From Verrucomicrobiota bacterium (GTDB lineage Bacteria; Verrucomicrobiota; Verrucomicrobiia; Opitutales; Intestinicryptomonadaceae), in assembly GCA_023450935.1 (NCBI GenBank), contig JAEXGH010000033.1, forward strand, positions 1 through 39,649: a stretch of DNA of 39,649 bases, in the 5' to 3' direction. A model generated the notes under the pieces. The model made no database searches and was not told the origin of the DNA. It saw nothing but the letters and a program-made list of their open reading frames with translations. How positions within the stretch are numbered: the stretch's first letter is position 1; every line of letters begins with the position of its first letter. Positions 16,057 through 24,224 of this stretch are shown here, one piece after another. The position numbers and the translations under genes were made by a program.

Positions 16057-16506
16057 TTAGTGTTTGCGGTTTTTTACGGGAATGTAGTTTTGTTCCGCGA
16101 AAATCTGTTCGCGTCCGTATCTCGAGTAGTTGAAATCGACCGGCTTGAAGTTTACAACGCGCGCGCGCTCGCCGTCGAGGGCGACTGTCGCCGCCGCGGT
16201 GAGCACCGCGAGCAGCTCGGCGGAGTCGTTTTTAAGCTCGGGCATAACGCTCGCAACCGCCGCCGATATGGCGTATGCGTGGTCGGCGGGCAGTTCGGCG
16301 TTTGCAAGTTTTACTGTTTTGGGCTTCTGCTGCGCGGGCGCGGTCTTGTCGGCTTTCCTTTCAGAGAGTTTGAAGAACACGCCGATAACTGAAATTACGA
16401 GCGAGAGCACGAGCAGCACGCCCATTACCAGCATAAACCCCGCCGCAGAGAACCCGAGCGTCTGCCAGACATCGGGCCTGAGCGGAATAATCGACAACAT
16501 CAACAT
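16057..16506 (-). CDS. mmdD: OadG-like small membrane subunit of the decarboxylase
   Basis: A 149-residue subunit expected to hold the carboxyltransferase and membrane pump together. One transmembrane helix near the N-terminus (FMLVMGVLLVLSLVISVIGVFF) is followed by a charged linker and a soluble C-terminal part (YAISAAVASVMPEL). The family is poorly conserved, so the call rests on the single helix, the size and the place between alpha subunit and carrier genes. The start has GGAGG six bases upstream. The mature part after residue 75 resembles the segment often found fused to OadG in Bacteroidota-type proteins. Confidence 0.8.
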   Translation of the reverse strand: MLMLSIIPLRPDVWQTLGFSAAGFMLVMGVLLVLSLVISVIGVFFKLSERKADKTAPAQQKPKTVKLANAELPADHAYAISAAVASVMPELKNDSAELLAVLTAAATVALDGERARVVNFKPVDFNYSRYGREQIFAEQNYIPVKNRKH

Positions 16507-16521
16507 AGTTTCCTCCGTTTT

Positions 16522-18084
16522 TTAGAGCGGTATGTTGCCGTTTTTCTTCGGCAGTGTTGTTGCGCGTTTTGAAAGCACGGCTCTCAACGCCATTGCTATG
16601 GCTCCGCGCGACTGCGCGGGCTCGATAACGTCGGTTACCTTGCCCAGACTTGCCGCCTGATAGGGGCTTTCGAATTTTTCGCTGTAGGCTTTCATATACT
16701 CTGCTGCTTTTTCTGCGCGGGCTTTCGGGTCTTCTATCGCCTTAAGCTCCTTGCCGTAGAGCACGTTTACCGCGCCCTTTGCGCCCATGACGGCTATTTC
16801 CGCCGTCGGCCAGGCGAAGATTACGTCGCCGCCCAAATCCTTACAGCACATTGCAATATACGCGCCGCCGTATGCCTTTCTCATAACGAGCGTCACCATA
16901 GGCACCGTGCACGCGGCGTAGGCGTAGAGCATTTTCGCGCCGTGTCTGATTATTCCGCCGCGCTCCTGCGCCAGCCCCGGCATAAACCCCGGAACGTCCA
17001 CAAGGCTTACCAGCGGCACGTTGAAGGAGTTGCAGGTGAGGATAAAACGCGCGGCCTTGTCGGAGGCGTCGATGTCGAGGCACCCCGCCTTGAAGTTCGG
17101 CTGGTTTGCTATGATTCCGACAACAACACCCTGAATGCGCGCAAAGCCCACAACGACGTTCTTTGCGAAGTGCTCCTGAATTTCGAAGAAGTCGGCGTTA
17201 TCGACCAAATGGGCAATCACGTCTTTTACGTTGTAGGAGGAGTTTGCCGCCTCGGGAACGATGTCGTTGAGGGCGGGGTCGTAGTCGCGGACTACGGGCT
17301 GCGAGAGGTCGTGCGGGGGTTCCTGCATATTGTTAGACGGCAGGAACGACAGCAGTTTCGCCGCCAGTTCCAGTGCGTGTTTGTCGTCCTTAGCCACAAG
17401 ATGGATATTGCCCGAAACCGTCGCGTGGGCGTTCGCCGTCGCGAACATTTCCAACGTCGCCTCCTCGCCCATTGCCGCTTTGATAACCTGAGGGCCGCAG
17501 ATGAACAGGTTGGCGTTTTTCTCCGTCATTATGATGAAGTCCATCAGCGCGGGACTGTATGCCGCGCCTCCCGCGCACGGACCCGCGATAATCGAAATCT
17601 GCGGAATCACGCCCGAGCACGACACATTTTGGCGGAATATCTGCGCGTAGCCCGAAAGCGATTCCACGCCCTCCTGAATACGCGCGCCGCCGCTGTCGTT
17701 GACGCCCACTACGGGCATGCCGTTGTTGGCGGCAAACTGCATCAAATCTACTATCTTCTTTGCGTGGTTCGAGCCGAGCGAGCCGCCCGACACCGTGAAA
17801 TCCTGACTGAACGCCGCGGTCGGCCTGCCGTTTACAAGCCCTATTCCGCATATTACGCCATCGGTCGGGAGTTTTTTCTTCTCCATTCCGAAGTTGTGGC
17901 AGTTGTGCTGGACGTGCATGCCGAACTCCTGAAACGTTCCCTCGTCGAAGAGGGCGGTGATTCTGTCGCGCGCGGTCATCAGCCCCTTTTCGCGGCGGGC
18001 TTTGAGTTTTTCCGCTCCGCCCGCATTCAATGCTTCCTGAATTCTATCGGCAAGCTCCTGTTGTTTTTTTTGTGATATTGCCAT
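16522..18084 (-). CDS. mmdA: Methylmalonyl-CoA decarboxylase alpha subunit (carboxyltransferase)
   Basis: Moves the carboxyl group of methylmalonyl-CoA to biotin on the carrier, leaving propionyl-CoA. The 520 residues match acyl-CoA carboxyltransferases. The two oxyanion-forming motifs are present: NDSGGARIQEGVESL with AGPCAGGAAYSPAL in the N half, and VDVPGFMPGLAQERGGIIRHGAKML with MRKAYGGAYIAM in the C half. The sequence alone could also be a propionyl-CoA carboxylase beta chain. The epimerase before it and the OadG- and OadB-like genes after it favour the decarboxylase direction and Na+ pumping. Gaps of 15-30 bases on both sides indicate one operon. Confidence 0.93.
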   Translation of the reverse strand: MAISQKKQQELADRIQEALNAGGAEKLKARREKGLMTARDRITALFDEGTFQEFGMHVQHNCHNFGMEKKKLPTDGVICGIGLVNGRPTAAFSQDFTVSGGSLGSNHAKKIVDLMQFAANNGMPVVGVNDSGGARIQEGVESLSGYAQIFRQNVSCSGVIPQISIIAGPCAGGAAYSPALMDFIIMTEKNANLFICGPQVIKAAMGEEATLEMFATANAHATVSGNIHLVAKDDKHALELAAKLLSFLPSNNMQEPPHDLSQPVVRDYDPALNDIVPEAANSSYNVKDVIAHLVDNADFFEIQEHFAKNVVVGFARIQGVVVGIIANQPNFKAGCLDIDASDKAARFILTCNSFNVPLVSLVDVPGFMPGLAQERGGIIRHGAKMLYAYAACTVPMVTLVMRKAYGGAYIAMCCKDLGGDVIFAWPTAEIAVMGAKGAVNVLYGKELKAIEDPKARAEKAAEYMKAYSEKFESPYQAASLGKVTDVIEPAQSRGAIAMALRAVLSKRATTLPKKNGNIPL

Positions 18085-18110
18085 ATTGAGTTTTTGATTT
18101 TTGGGAAAGA

Positions 18111-18533
18111 TTATTTACACGCGCAGCCGCAGCCGTCCTGACAGATTTCCGTAAGCACGCCGAACGTAGACTTCGGGTGGAGAAACGCGATTTTCTTCGA
18201 ATGCGCGCCGATTTTCGGCGTTTCGTTAAGCAGGATTACGCCCGCGTCTTTGGCCTTCGCCAGATTCGCGCAAACATCGTCGCTGTTGAAGGCAATGTGG
18301 TGGATTCCCCCGTGCGGGTTCTTTTCGAGATACTTGGCAATGGGGCTTTCGGGCGAAGTGGGTTCGAGCAGTTCGATATGCACGCCTCCCACGTCGAAGA
18401 ACGCCGTTTTGACCTTTTGGTCGGCCACTTCCTCAGTGCCTTCGCACTTCAATCCGAGCGCGTTTTCATAGTATTTTGCGGCGTCTTCAATGGATTTTAC
18501 CGCTATTCCTATATGGTCGATTTTGCCAATCAT
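18111..18533 (-). CDS. mce: Methylmalonyl-CoA epimerase
   Basis: Interconverts (R)- and (S)-methylmalonyl-CoA, linking the B12-dependent mutase to the decarboxylase. The 140 residues form one VOC-fold protein. Metal ligands are seen in IDHIGIAV (residue 7), GIHHIAFNSDDV and LTEICQ. It ends with a Cys-rich tail (DGCGCACK), which is unusual. It is the first gene of the decarboxylase operon, 26 bases before mmdA. The 247 bases upstream carry the likely operon promoter, but I could not pin it down. Confidence 0.94.
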   Translation of the reverse strand: MIGKIDHIGIAVKSIEDAAKYYENALGLKCEGTEEVADQKVKTAFFDVGGVHIELLEPTSPESPIAKYLEKNPHGGIHHIAFNSDDVCANLAKAKDAGVILLNETPKIGAHSKKIAFLHPKSTFGVLTEICQDGCGCACK

Positions 18534-18779
18534 CTCATGCCTTTCTTTTTTATTCTTGTTTTACGCCGCCAAGCTTCCCAGCCGCTTGCCGCGCAAAACG
18601 GTTGTTTTTTCGACAATGGGTGTTTGTCCGCCGCCCACAAAACTGCGAAAAACGGAAATTTTCAAAACAACTCCAAAATTCCGTTTTCCGCAATCATGCA
18701 AACCGCGTAAAAACGATGACAGGTTAATCGACCGAGCGGACAGAATCAAGTTTTTTTTGCGCGCCGCGCCGTAAAAAAT

Positions 18780-19898
18780 CTACAGAATAAGCGAAATGAA
18801 TTCGGCGTTTGACTTGCTCTGTTTCATTCTGGATATGAGCGTTTCGGCAACCGACTCGGGCTTTGCGCCGGCCATCGCCCTGCGCAGGAACGATGCCGCC
18901 TCAAGCTCCTTTTCCGAAAGCAGCAGCTCTTCGCGCCGCGTGCCCGAAGCCGCCACGTTTATAGCCGGCCAAATGCGCATTTCGGCGATTTTCCTGTCCA
19001 AGACCATTTCCATATTGCCCGTGCCCTTGAACTCCTGAAAAATCAGTTCGTCCATGCGTGATCCCGTTTCTATGAGTGCCGACGCCAGAATTGTAAGCGA
19101 CCCTCCCTCCTCGGTATTGCGCGCCGCCGAAAACATCTGCCGCGGACGCTCCAACGCGCGAATGTCAAGCCCCCCCGACATCGTTCTGCCGCCGTTTGCT
19201 TTCGCCGCATTGTGCGCGCGCGCAAGGCGCGTGAGCGAATCCATAAGCAAAACCACGTCATTGCCCGTTTCTACGAGGTGTTTGGCGCGCTCTATTGCGA
19301 GGTCGGAAATTCTTATGTGCGTATTGATGTCTTCGTCGTTTGAGGACGCGAAAATCTCCGCCTGCGGAACGTCCATGCGGAAATCGGTAACCTCTTCGGG
19401 GCGTTCGTCCACAAGCAGAATCATCAAGTGGCACTCGGGGTGGTTTTCGATTATTCCGAAGGCGACGTCCTTAAGCAGCGTGGTTTTTCCCGTCCGCGGA
19501 GGGGCAACTATAAGCCCGCGCGTGCCCTTGCCTATGGGGCAGAAAATGTCGATGATTCTGTTCGTGAGGCGTCCGTCCTTCGTTTCCAGACGCAGTTTTT
19601 TGTTGGGGGCTATTGTCGTGAGGTTTTGGAATGTCGGCACTTTGCGGCGTTCGGTGCATTTAAGCCCGTCAACGGTTTCGATAAAGCGGACTTTCGGATT
19701 TTTATGCCCCTGCGCCTGATGGGCTTTTGCCGTTATGAACTGTCCCTTTTTTATGTTGAAACGCTGCACCAATTCTTTGGGAACATACGGGTCGGCCGGC
19801 TTTGTCTTTCCGCCGAATTTCGGGTTCAAAAGAACGCCGTTGTTATTGCTTGTGGGCGCAAAAATACCGTCCACATCCACGATTTGCAAATTATCCAT
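18780..19898 (-). CDS. rho: Transcription termination factor Rho, short form
   Basis: A hexameric RNA-dependent ATPase that ends transcription. The motor part is intact: Walker A in VAPPRTGKTTLL (about 131-142), ILLVDERPEEVTDF, LLMDSLTRLARAHN, and the R-loop FKGTGNMEM. At 372 residues it is shorter than the usual 420 or more: the N-terminal helical domain is missing. In the primary RNA-binding domain the usual GFGFLR motif is not recognisable (NNGVLLNP near residues 19-26), although the following PYVPKELVQRFNIKKGQ aligns. Three in-frame TAA codons lie just before the ATG, so the start is secure. Single gene, minus strand. Confidence 0.95.
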   Translation of the reverse strand: MDNLQIVDVDGIFAPTSNNNGVLLNPKFGGKTKPADPYVPKELVQRFNIKKGQFITAKAHQAQGHKNPKVRFIETVDGLKCTERRKVPTFQNLTTIAPNKKLRLETKDGRLTNRIIDIFCPIGKGTRGLIVAPPRTGKTTLLKDVAFGIIENHPECHLMILLVDERPEEVTDFRMDVPQAEIFASSNDEDINTHIRISDLAIERAKHLVETGNDVVLLMDSLTRLARAHNAAKANGGRTMSGGLDIRALERPRQMFSAARNTEEGGSLTILASALIETGSRMDELIFQEFKGTGNMEMVLDRKIAEMRIWPAINVAASGTRREELLLSEKELEAASFLRRAMAGAKPESVAETLISRMKQSKSNAEFISLIL

Positions 19899-20041
19899 AA
19901 TTTATTATTAAAATGAGAAATTTTCCCGGGAAAGGGGATTTTCAGTCAGCGCGGAATTTCCCGCAAAACAAAATCGGCAACGCCGTTGCGCCGATAAAAA
20001 CACACACAGTCAAGTATATTTTCGGGGCAAAGACAAGCTTT

Positions 20042-20434
20042 TTATTTGTTCGAACGCAAACTTACTTTTTTGATTTTCGCAAGCCTCGCCAAGTCTACGG
20101 CGTCGGTTACGAATTCGAGCGGGGTTTTGGCGTCGGCATACACGAGAACCGCCGAACTGCCCGATTTTGCTATCCTGCCGAATTCTTCCCCCAGTTGCGC
20201 AAGTGTGGTTTTTTTGCCGTTGAAAGAGTATCCGCCGCTCTTGTCCACAAGCAGCACGTTCGGCAAAACCGAGCTTTCCGAAGCCGACGTTTTCATAACG
20301 GGCGGGGTGATATCGACCGCATAGATGTCTTTGAACTGCATTGTAAGCAGGAAGAAGAAAATCAGAGCCGTAAGCACGTCAACAAGCGGCACTATGTTTA
20401 CCTGCGCCTGAGTCCTTTTCCTTCTTATTTGCAT
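20042..20434 (-). CDS. exbD: ExbD/TolR-type biopolymer transport protein
   Basis: Works with ExbB to use the proton gradient to energise outer-membrane transport. It has 130 residues: a short basic cytoplasmic start, one transmembrane helix with the key aspartate (NIVPLVDVLTALIFFFLL, Asp near residue 19), and a small periplasmic domain. It starts 4 bases after the exbB stop. No tonB or tolA partner is in the window. The length and the single helix fit either ExbD or TolR. Confidence 0.88.
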   Translation of the reverse strand: MQIRRKRTQAQVNIVPLVDVLTALIFFFLLTMQFKDIYAVDITPPVMKTSASESSVLPNVLLVDKSGGYSFNGKKTTLAQLGEEFGRIAKSGSSAVLVYADAKTPLEFVTDAVDLARLAKIKKVSLRSNK

Positions 20435-20438
20435 ACGT

Positions 20439-20987
20439 CTATCGCGCTATGTTCAAAAGTCTTTCCACGCACACGTTTATGCGCGCGGCGAGTTTGTCTA
20501 TACGCCTGTTCAAAAAAGAGCTTCCTATGATTGCGGGAATTGCTATGGAAAGCCCTATGATTGTAGTCGAAAGCGCGAGCCCCACGCCCTTCGACATTGC
20601 CTCCGCTGTGGGGATTCCGCTTTCGGTTGCGAACACCGAAACAAGCCCCGCAACCGTTCCGAGCAAACCCAAAAGCGGTGCGGCTGAAATGACGATGTCG
20701 AGCACGAACATGCCCCTGTCGAGCTTTGTTATTTCCAGCTGGGCAAACGCCTTCAGCGCGTCGGCATCGACATGCGCGAGTTTGTAGAAGTCTACAATTC
20801 TTCCCGCCGAAGAGTTGCCGCCCGTTTGCGGTATGCGCCCTTCGAAGAGGTCTTTTTCTATGCGTTCGGGAATGATTTTGCAACTGCGCAGCGAAATGAG
20901 GCGCTCCACAATCATAAAGACCGCCGCCAGAGAGCAAAGCCCGAGCGGGTAGATGAACACTCCCGCGCCTTCGAGGAGGAATTTCAT
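20439..20987 (-). CDS. exbB: ExbB/TolQ/MotA-family proton channel protein
   Basis: Forms the proton channel with ExbD. It has 182 residues and three membrane segments: VFIYPLGLCSLAAVFMIVERL, then GMFVLDIVISAAPLLGLLGTVAGLV, then STTIIGLSIAIPAIIGSSFL. The APLLGLLGTVAGL and GLALSTTIIGLSIAIPA blocks are the family signature. Only 1 base separates its start from the leuD stop, so the three genes leuD, exbB and exbD are translated from one message. It could instead be TolQ. Confidence 0.9.
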   Translation of the reverse strand: MKFLLEGAGVFIYPLGLCSLAAVFMIVERLISLRSCKIIPERIEKDLFEGRIPQTGGNSSAGRIVDFYKLAHVDADALKAFAQLEITKLDRGMFVLDIVISAAPLLGLLGTVAGLVSVFATESGIPTAEAMSKGVGLALSTTIIGLSIAIPAIIGSSFLNRRIDKLAARINVCVERLLNIAR

Positions 20988-20988
20988 G

Positions 20989-21585
20989 CTATTTGAAATA
21001 GGGAAGTTTTTGCGCTGTTTCCGCCGTCAGATTTTCGGCGTCGATAAGCTCCGCGATTGGGTCCCACGTTCCCGAAACGAGTGCTTTGCGCGCGTTTTCG
21101 GGCATTGAGCAGGGAATTTCAACGCCGCCGCAGGAAACTTTCATGTTGGCAACGTCCACGTCGATTTGCTCTTCGGGGCTCTTTTCGATAACGTCGGCAA
21201 TTTTTGCTATGTCTTCGGCCTTTGCGCACACGCAGGGAATGCCCAGCGTTGTGGAGTTGCCGAAGAAGATTTCCGCGAAGCTCTCCGCCACGATTGCTCG
21301 GAAGCCGTAGTGCCAGAGCGACTGCGGAGCGTGCTCCCGCGAAGAGCCGCAGCCGAAATTCGCGCCCGAAAGCAGGATTTTGGCGTTCTGTTTACGGGGG
21401 TCGGTGAGGGGGTGTTTTTTGTCCGTGCCGTCGGCGTTTTTGCGTTCGTCGTAGAAGGCGTATTTGCCGAGCCCTTCGAAGGTCACGCATACCATAAAGC
21501 GCGCGGGAATGATTCTGTCGGTATCGATGTCGTTCCCGGCAACGAAAACGCCTTTGCCTTTTACATTCAAGATTTTGTCTAACAT
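20989..21585 (-). CDS. leuD: 3-isopropylmalate dehydratase small subunit
   Basis: The small (swivel) subunit of the iron-sulfur enzyme that isomerises 2- to 3-isopropylmalate in leucine synthesis. It has 198 residues from the ATG at 21585. The family motif GANFGCGSSREHAPQSL is intact and so is GNDIDTDRIIPARF near the start. A longer open frame upstream is arginine-rich and not conserved, so the start MLDKILNVKGKG is preferred. The large subunit leuC is not in the window. It is first in a tight run with exbB and exbD, an odd pairing of leucine synthesis with a transport motor. Confidence 0.93.
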   Translation of the reverse strand: MLDKILNVKGKGVFVAGNDIDTDRIIPARFMVCVTFEGLGKYAFYDERKNADGTDKKHPLTDPRKQNAKILLSGANFGCGSSREHAPQSLWHYGFRAIVAESFAEIFFGNSTTLGIPCVCAKAEDIAKIADVIEKSPEEQIDVDVANMKVSCGGVEIPCSMPENARKALVSGTWDPIAELIDAENLTAETAQKLPYFK

Positions 21586-21697
21586 AGTGGTTTTGATTTT
21601 TAAATTTTCGCGTTTGCCGCGCGCGGATACGAACCGTTCCCGCGCGGTTTTAAAGTATGTTATCAGTCCGTCAGATTGTCCCGATTGCACCGCGGTG

Positions 21698-24214
21698 TCA
21701 ACGCTTTTCGGCGGAGGGCGAAAGTTCGGCAAGGCGCGCGTCGACTGCCTCGCGCACTCTCGCGGCGAACGCCTCGTATGATTCGTCCGTTTGCGGCGAC
21801 ATCTGCGGCAGATACGAAACCGAGATTTTAGAGCCGAATTTCGGCAGCGTTTTGCCCACTGGAATGTTCCCAAACGCTCCCGCAATGCACACGGGAACAA
21901 CGGGAACGCCCGTTTCCTTGGCGATTATTGCAAACGTCTGCTTGAACTCCGCAACGTCGCCGTCTTTTGTGCGCGTGCCCTCGGGAAAGATTACAATGCC
22001 GCTGCCGCTTTCGAGAGCCTTTACGAGTTTTTGAATGGAGGTTTTAACGTCGTCGTTTATATCCATTACAATTACGTTGCTGTGCTCTGCGAAGGCCCGC
22101 AGGAGACCGTTTTGGAGAATGTTTCTTATTTTCGCGAAGAAATACGTTTTGAGCACGCGGTCGATTTTCATTCCGTAGACCGCGAAAATACCGTCGAGAT
22201 ACGACTGGTGGTTGGCCGCAAAAATCAGCGGGCGGTCGTCGGGCAGAGAATCCGCGCCCGAAACCTCCATTTTATACGCCGCCCGCGCGAAGAGTCTGAA
22301 CGCGCCTATCGTGAGGCGGTGCATAAAGTTCGGCCTGTTCAGGCGGACGTTTTTGGCGTCGGAAACGATGTCGCTCCACGAGACGTTTTTGAATTCGCCC
22401 TCGAATTTTTCGTCGCGGTTTTTGGAGACCATTTCCACGAACGTCCTGAGCGTGCAGTTTTTCTCGAAATCCTTTTCCGAGACATCCACGCCGTAGTTTT
22501 CCTTGGCGAAGCACTGAATTGCTATCTTCCCGAGCGAGTCCAACCCCAAGTCCATCTCCATGTGCGCGTCGCAATCAACGGGCAGCGAAATCTGTTTTTC
22601 GAGAACGGATTTCAGCTGCCTGTAGACGTCGTTTTCGGGTTCGGGTTGCGATTTTTTAACCTCGAGCGCGCCGCCGTTTTCTATGTAGGCGGCAAGCAGG
22701 TGGCGTTTTAATTTGCCCACGCGCGTGCGTGGAAGTTCGTCGGTTGTGAGCACGAACTTTATTATGCGCTTGTATGTTGCGGCGTTGCGGTTGAACGGCA
22801 GGATTGCCCCGTCGCGGATTTTCTTTTCCGCGCCCTCCGTGCCCAGTTCCGAGACGAGTTTCTGCGGAACGCGCACTATCGCCCGCAGCGTGTTCTGATA
22901 CATCAAAACGCCCGCCTCCAGAACGTCGGGGCTTTGGCGTTGCAGAAGCGTTTCAAGCTCGGCGGGGTTGACGTTTTTACCGTTTGCAAGGACTATTATT
23001 TCCTTCTGTCGGCCTGTGATGAAGAGGAATCCGTCGTCGTCGAGGTATCCCAAGTCCCCCGTGTAGAGCCAGCCGTTGCGTATGGATTCCGCCGTTTCCT
23101 CCGGACGGTTGTAGTAGCCCTTTGTGACGTTGCCGCCGCGCACTGCTATTTCGCCGTCTACAATGCGCACTTCTATTCCGTTCAGAGCCTGTCCGACCGA
23201 ACCCATTTTGATTTTGTCTATGCGCGGGAAGGCGATAATGGGGGCGCATTCTGTCATTCCGTAGCCTTCGCGGATTGAGAAGCCCAGCGCGTAGAGGTCG
23301 CTCCAGACGGTTTTGTCCAGAGCCGCTCCGCCCGAGACCCAGAAGCGGACTATTCCGCCGAATTTTTTGTGGATTACCCCGAACAGCCTTCTCGAAAACC
23401 ACAGCTTCCCCACGAGTTTGGAGAGCGCGAACATTGCCCGCGCTATTTTCGAATGCTGGATTTTCGCCATAATGTTTGAGTGCAGCAGTTCGTAGAAACG
23501 CGGCACGCTGATTATCAAATCGACGGGGTATTTTTGCAGCACCGCCGATATTTCCTCGGGCGAAATGGTGCGCGGCATGACGATTTTCCCGCCTATTGAA
23601 AGCGGCATAATCATTGTGCCCATAAGCGGCAGAATGTGGTGCAGCGGGAGCATTGCAAGCACGCTCATTCCTCGGAAATAATACTTTGCCTGCTCAACCG
23701 CCTTCATGTTTGCCGCCATATTCGCGAAAGTCAGCATAACGCCCTTGGGGTTGCCCGTAGTGCCCGAAGTGTAGACAATCAATCCGAGGTCTTCGAGTTC
23801 GCGCTCAAACACGGCGTTCGGGGCGGGGTCTTTGTATTCGGCGTTTTGGAGGAATCCGTCAAGCTCCATTATTTTAGCCGAAGAGTTTGCGGCTTGAACC
23901 GCCTCGCGCACCGTTTGCAGGTTTTCGGCGCAGGCGAAAACAACTTCGGGGTTTGCGTCGGAAAGCACGAAGGCGATTTCCTCCGCCGAAGATTTCGCGT
24001 CAATCGGCACGACTGTCGCGCCCTTGAACCACGCTCCGTAGCAGGCGAAAACCCAGTCCGGCGAATTTTCCGCGCAGATTGCCGCCTTGCCCGTGTTTTC
24101 GGGAAGTGCCTCCGATATTTTTGCGGCGCGCTTGTAGACGTCGGCGAAAGTGTATTCGAAATCGAGTCCAACCAGAGCGGGGGCTTTTGTGCAGCGGAGA
24201 AGTTCGAGAGCCAT
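21698..24214 (-). CDS. Fused acyl-ACP synthetase, acyl carrier and phospholipid acyltransferase
   Basis: A three-part protein of 838 residues for lipid remodelling. First comes an AMP-forming acyl-activating domain: VYTSGTTGNPKGVMLT near residue 150, then REGYGMTE and WLYTGDLGYLDDDGF. Next is a small acyl carrier domain with the pantetheine serine in LGLDSLGKIAI (about 557). Last is a PlsC-type acyltransferase with NHQSYLDG (about 670) and FPEGTRTKDG (about 744). Such proteins activate a fatty acid, hold it on their own carrier domain and pass it to a lysophospholipid, like E. coli Aas but with a built-in carrier. The ATG at 24214 has AAAGGA upstream; longer starts are not conserved. It lies 10 bases after tgt. 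Confidence 0.88.
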   Translation of the reverse strand: MALELLRCTKAPALVGLDFEYTFADVYKRAAKISEALPENTGKAAICAENSPDWVFACYGAWFKGATVVPIDAKSSAEEIAFVLSDANPEVVFACAENLQTVREAVQAANSSAKIMELDGFLQNAEYKDPAPNAVFERELEDLGLIVYTSGTTGNPKGVMLTFANMAANMKAVEQAKYYFRGMSVLAMLPLHHILPLMGTMIMPLSIGGKIVMPRTISPEEISAVLQKYPVDLIISVPRFYELLHSNIMAKIQHSKIARAMFALSKLVGKLWFSRRLFGVIHKKFGGIVRFWVSGGAALDKTVWSDLYALGFSIREGYGMTECAPIIAFPRIDKIKMGSVGQALNGIEVRIVDGEIAVRGGNVTKGYYNRPEETAESIRNGWLYTGDLGYLDDDGFLFITGRQKEIIVLANGKNVNPAELETLLQRQSPDVLEAGVLMYQNTLRAIVRVPQKLVSELGTEGAEKKIRDGAILPFNRNAATYKRIIKFVLTTDELPRTRVGKLKRHLLAAYIENGGALEVKKSQPEPENDVYRQLKSVLEKQISLPVDCDAHMEMDLGLDSLGKIAIQCFAKENYGVDVSEKDFEKNCTLRTFVEMVSKNRDEKFEGEFKNVSWSDIVSDAKNVRLNRPNFMHRLTIGAFRLFARAAYKMEVSGADSLPDDRPLIFAANHQSYLDGIFAVYGMKIDRVLKTYFFAKIRNILQNGLLRAFAEHSNVIVMDINDDVKTSIQKLVKALESGSGIVIFPEGTRTKDGDVAEFKQTFAIIAKETGVPVVPVCIAGAFGNIPVGKTLPKFGSKISVSYLPQMSPQTDESYEAFAARVREAVDARLAELSPSAEKR

Positions 24215-24224
24215 AGAATGTCCT

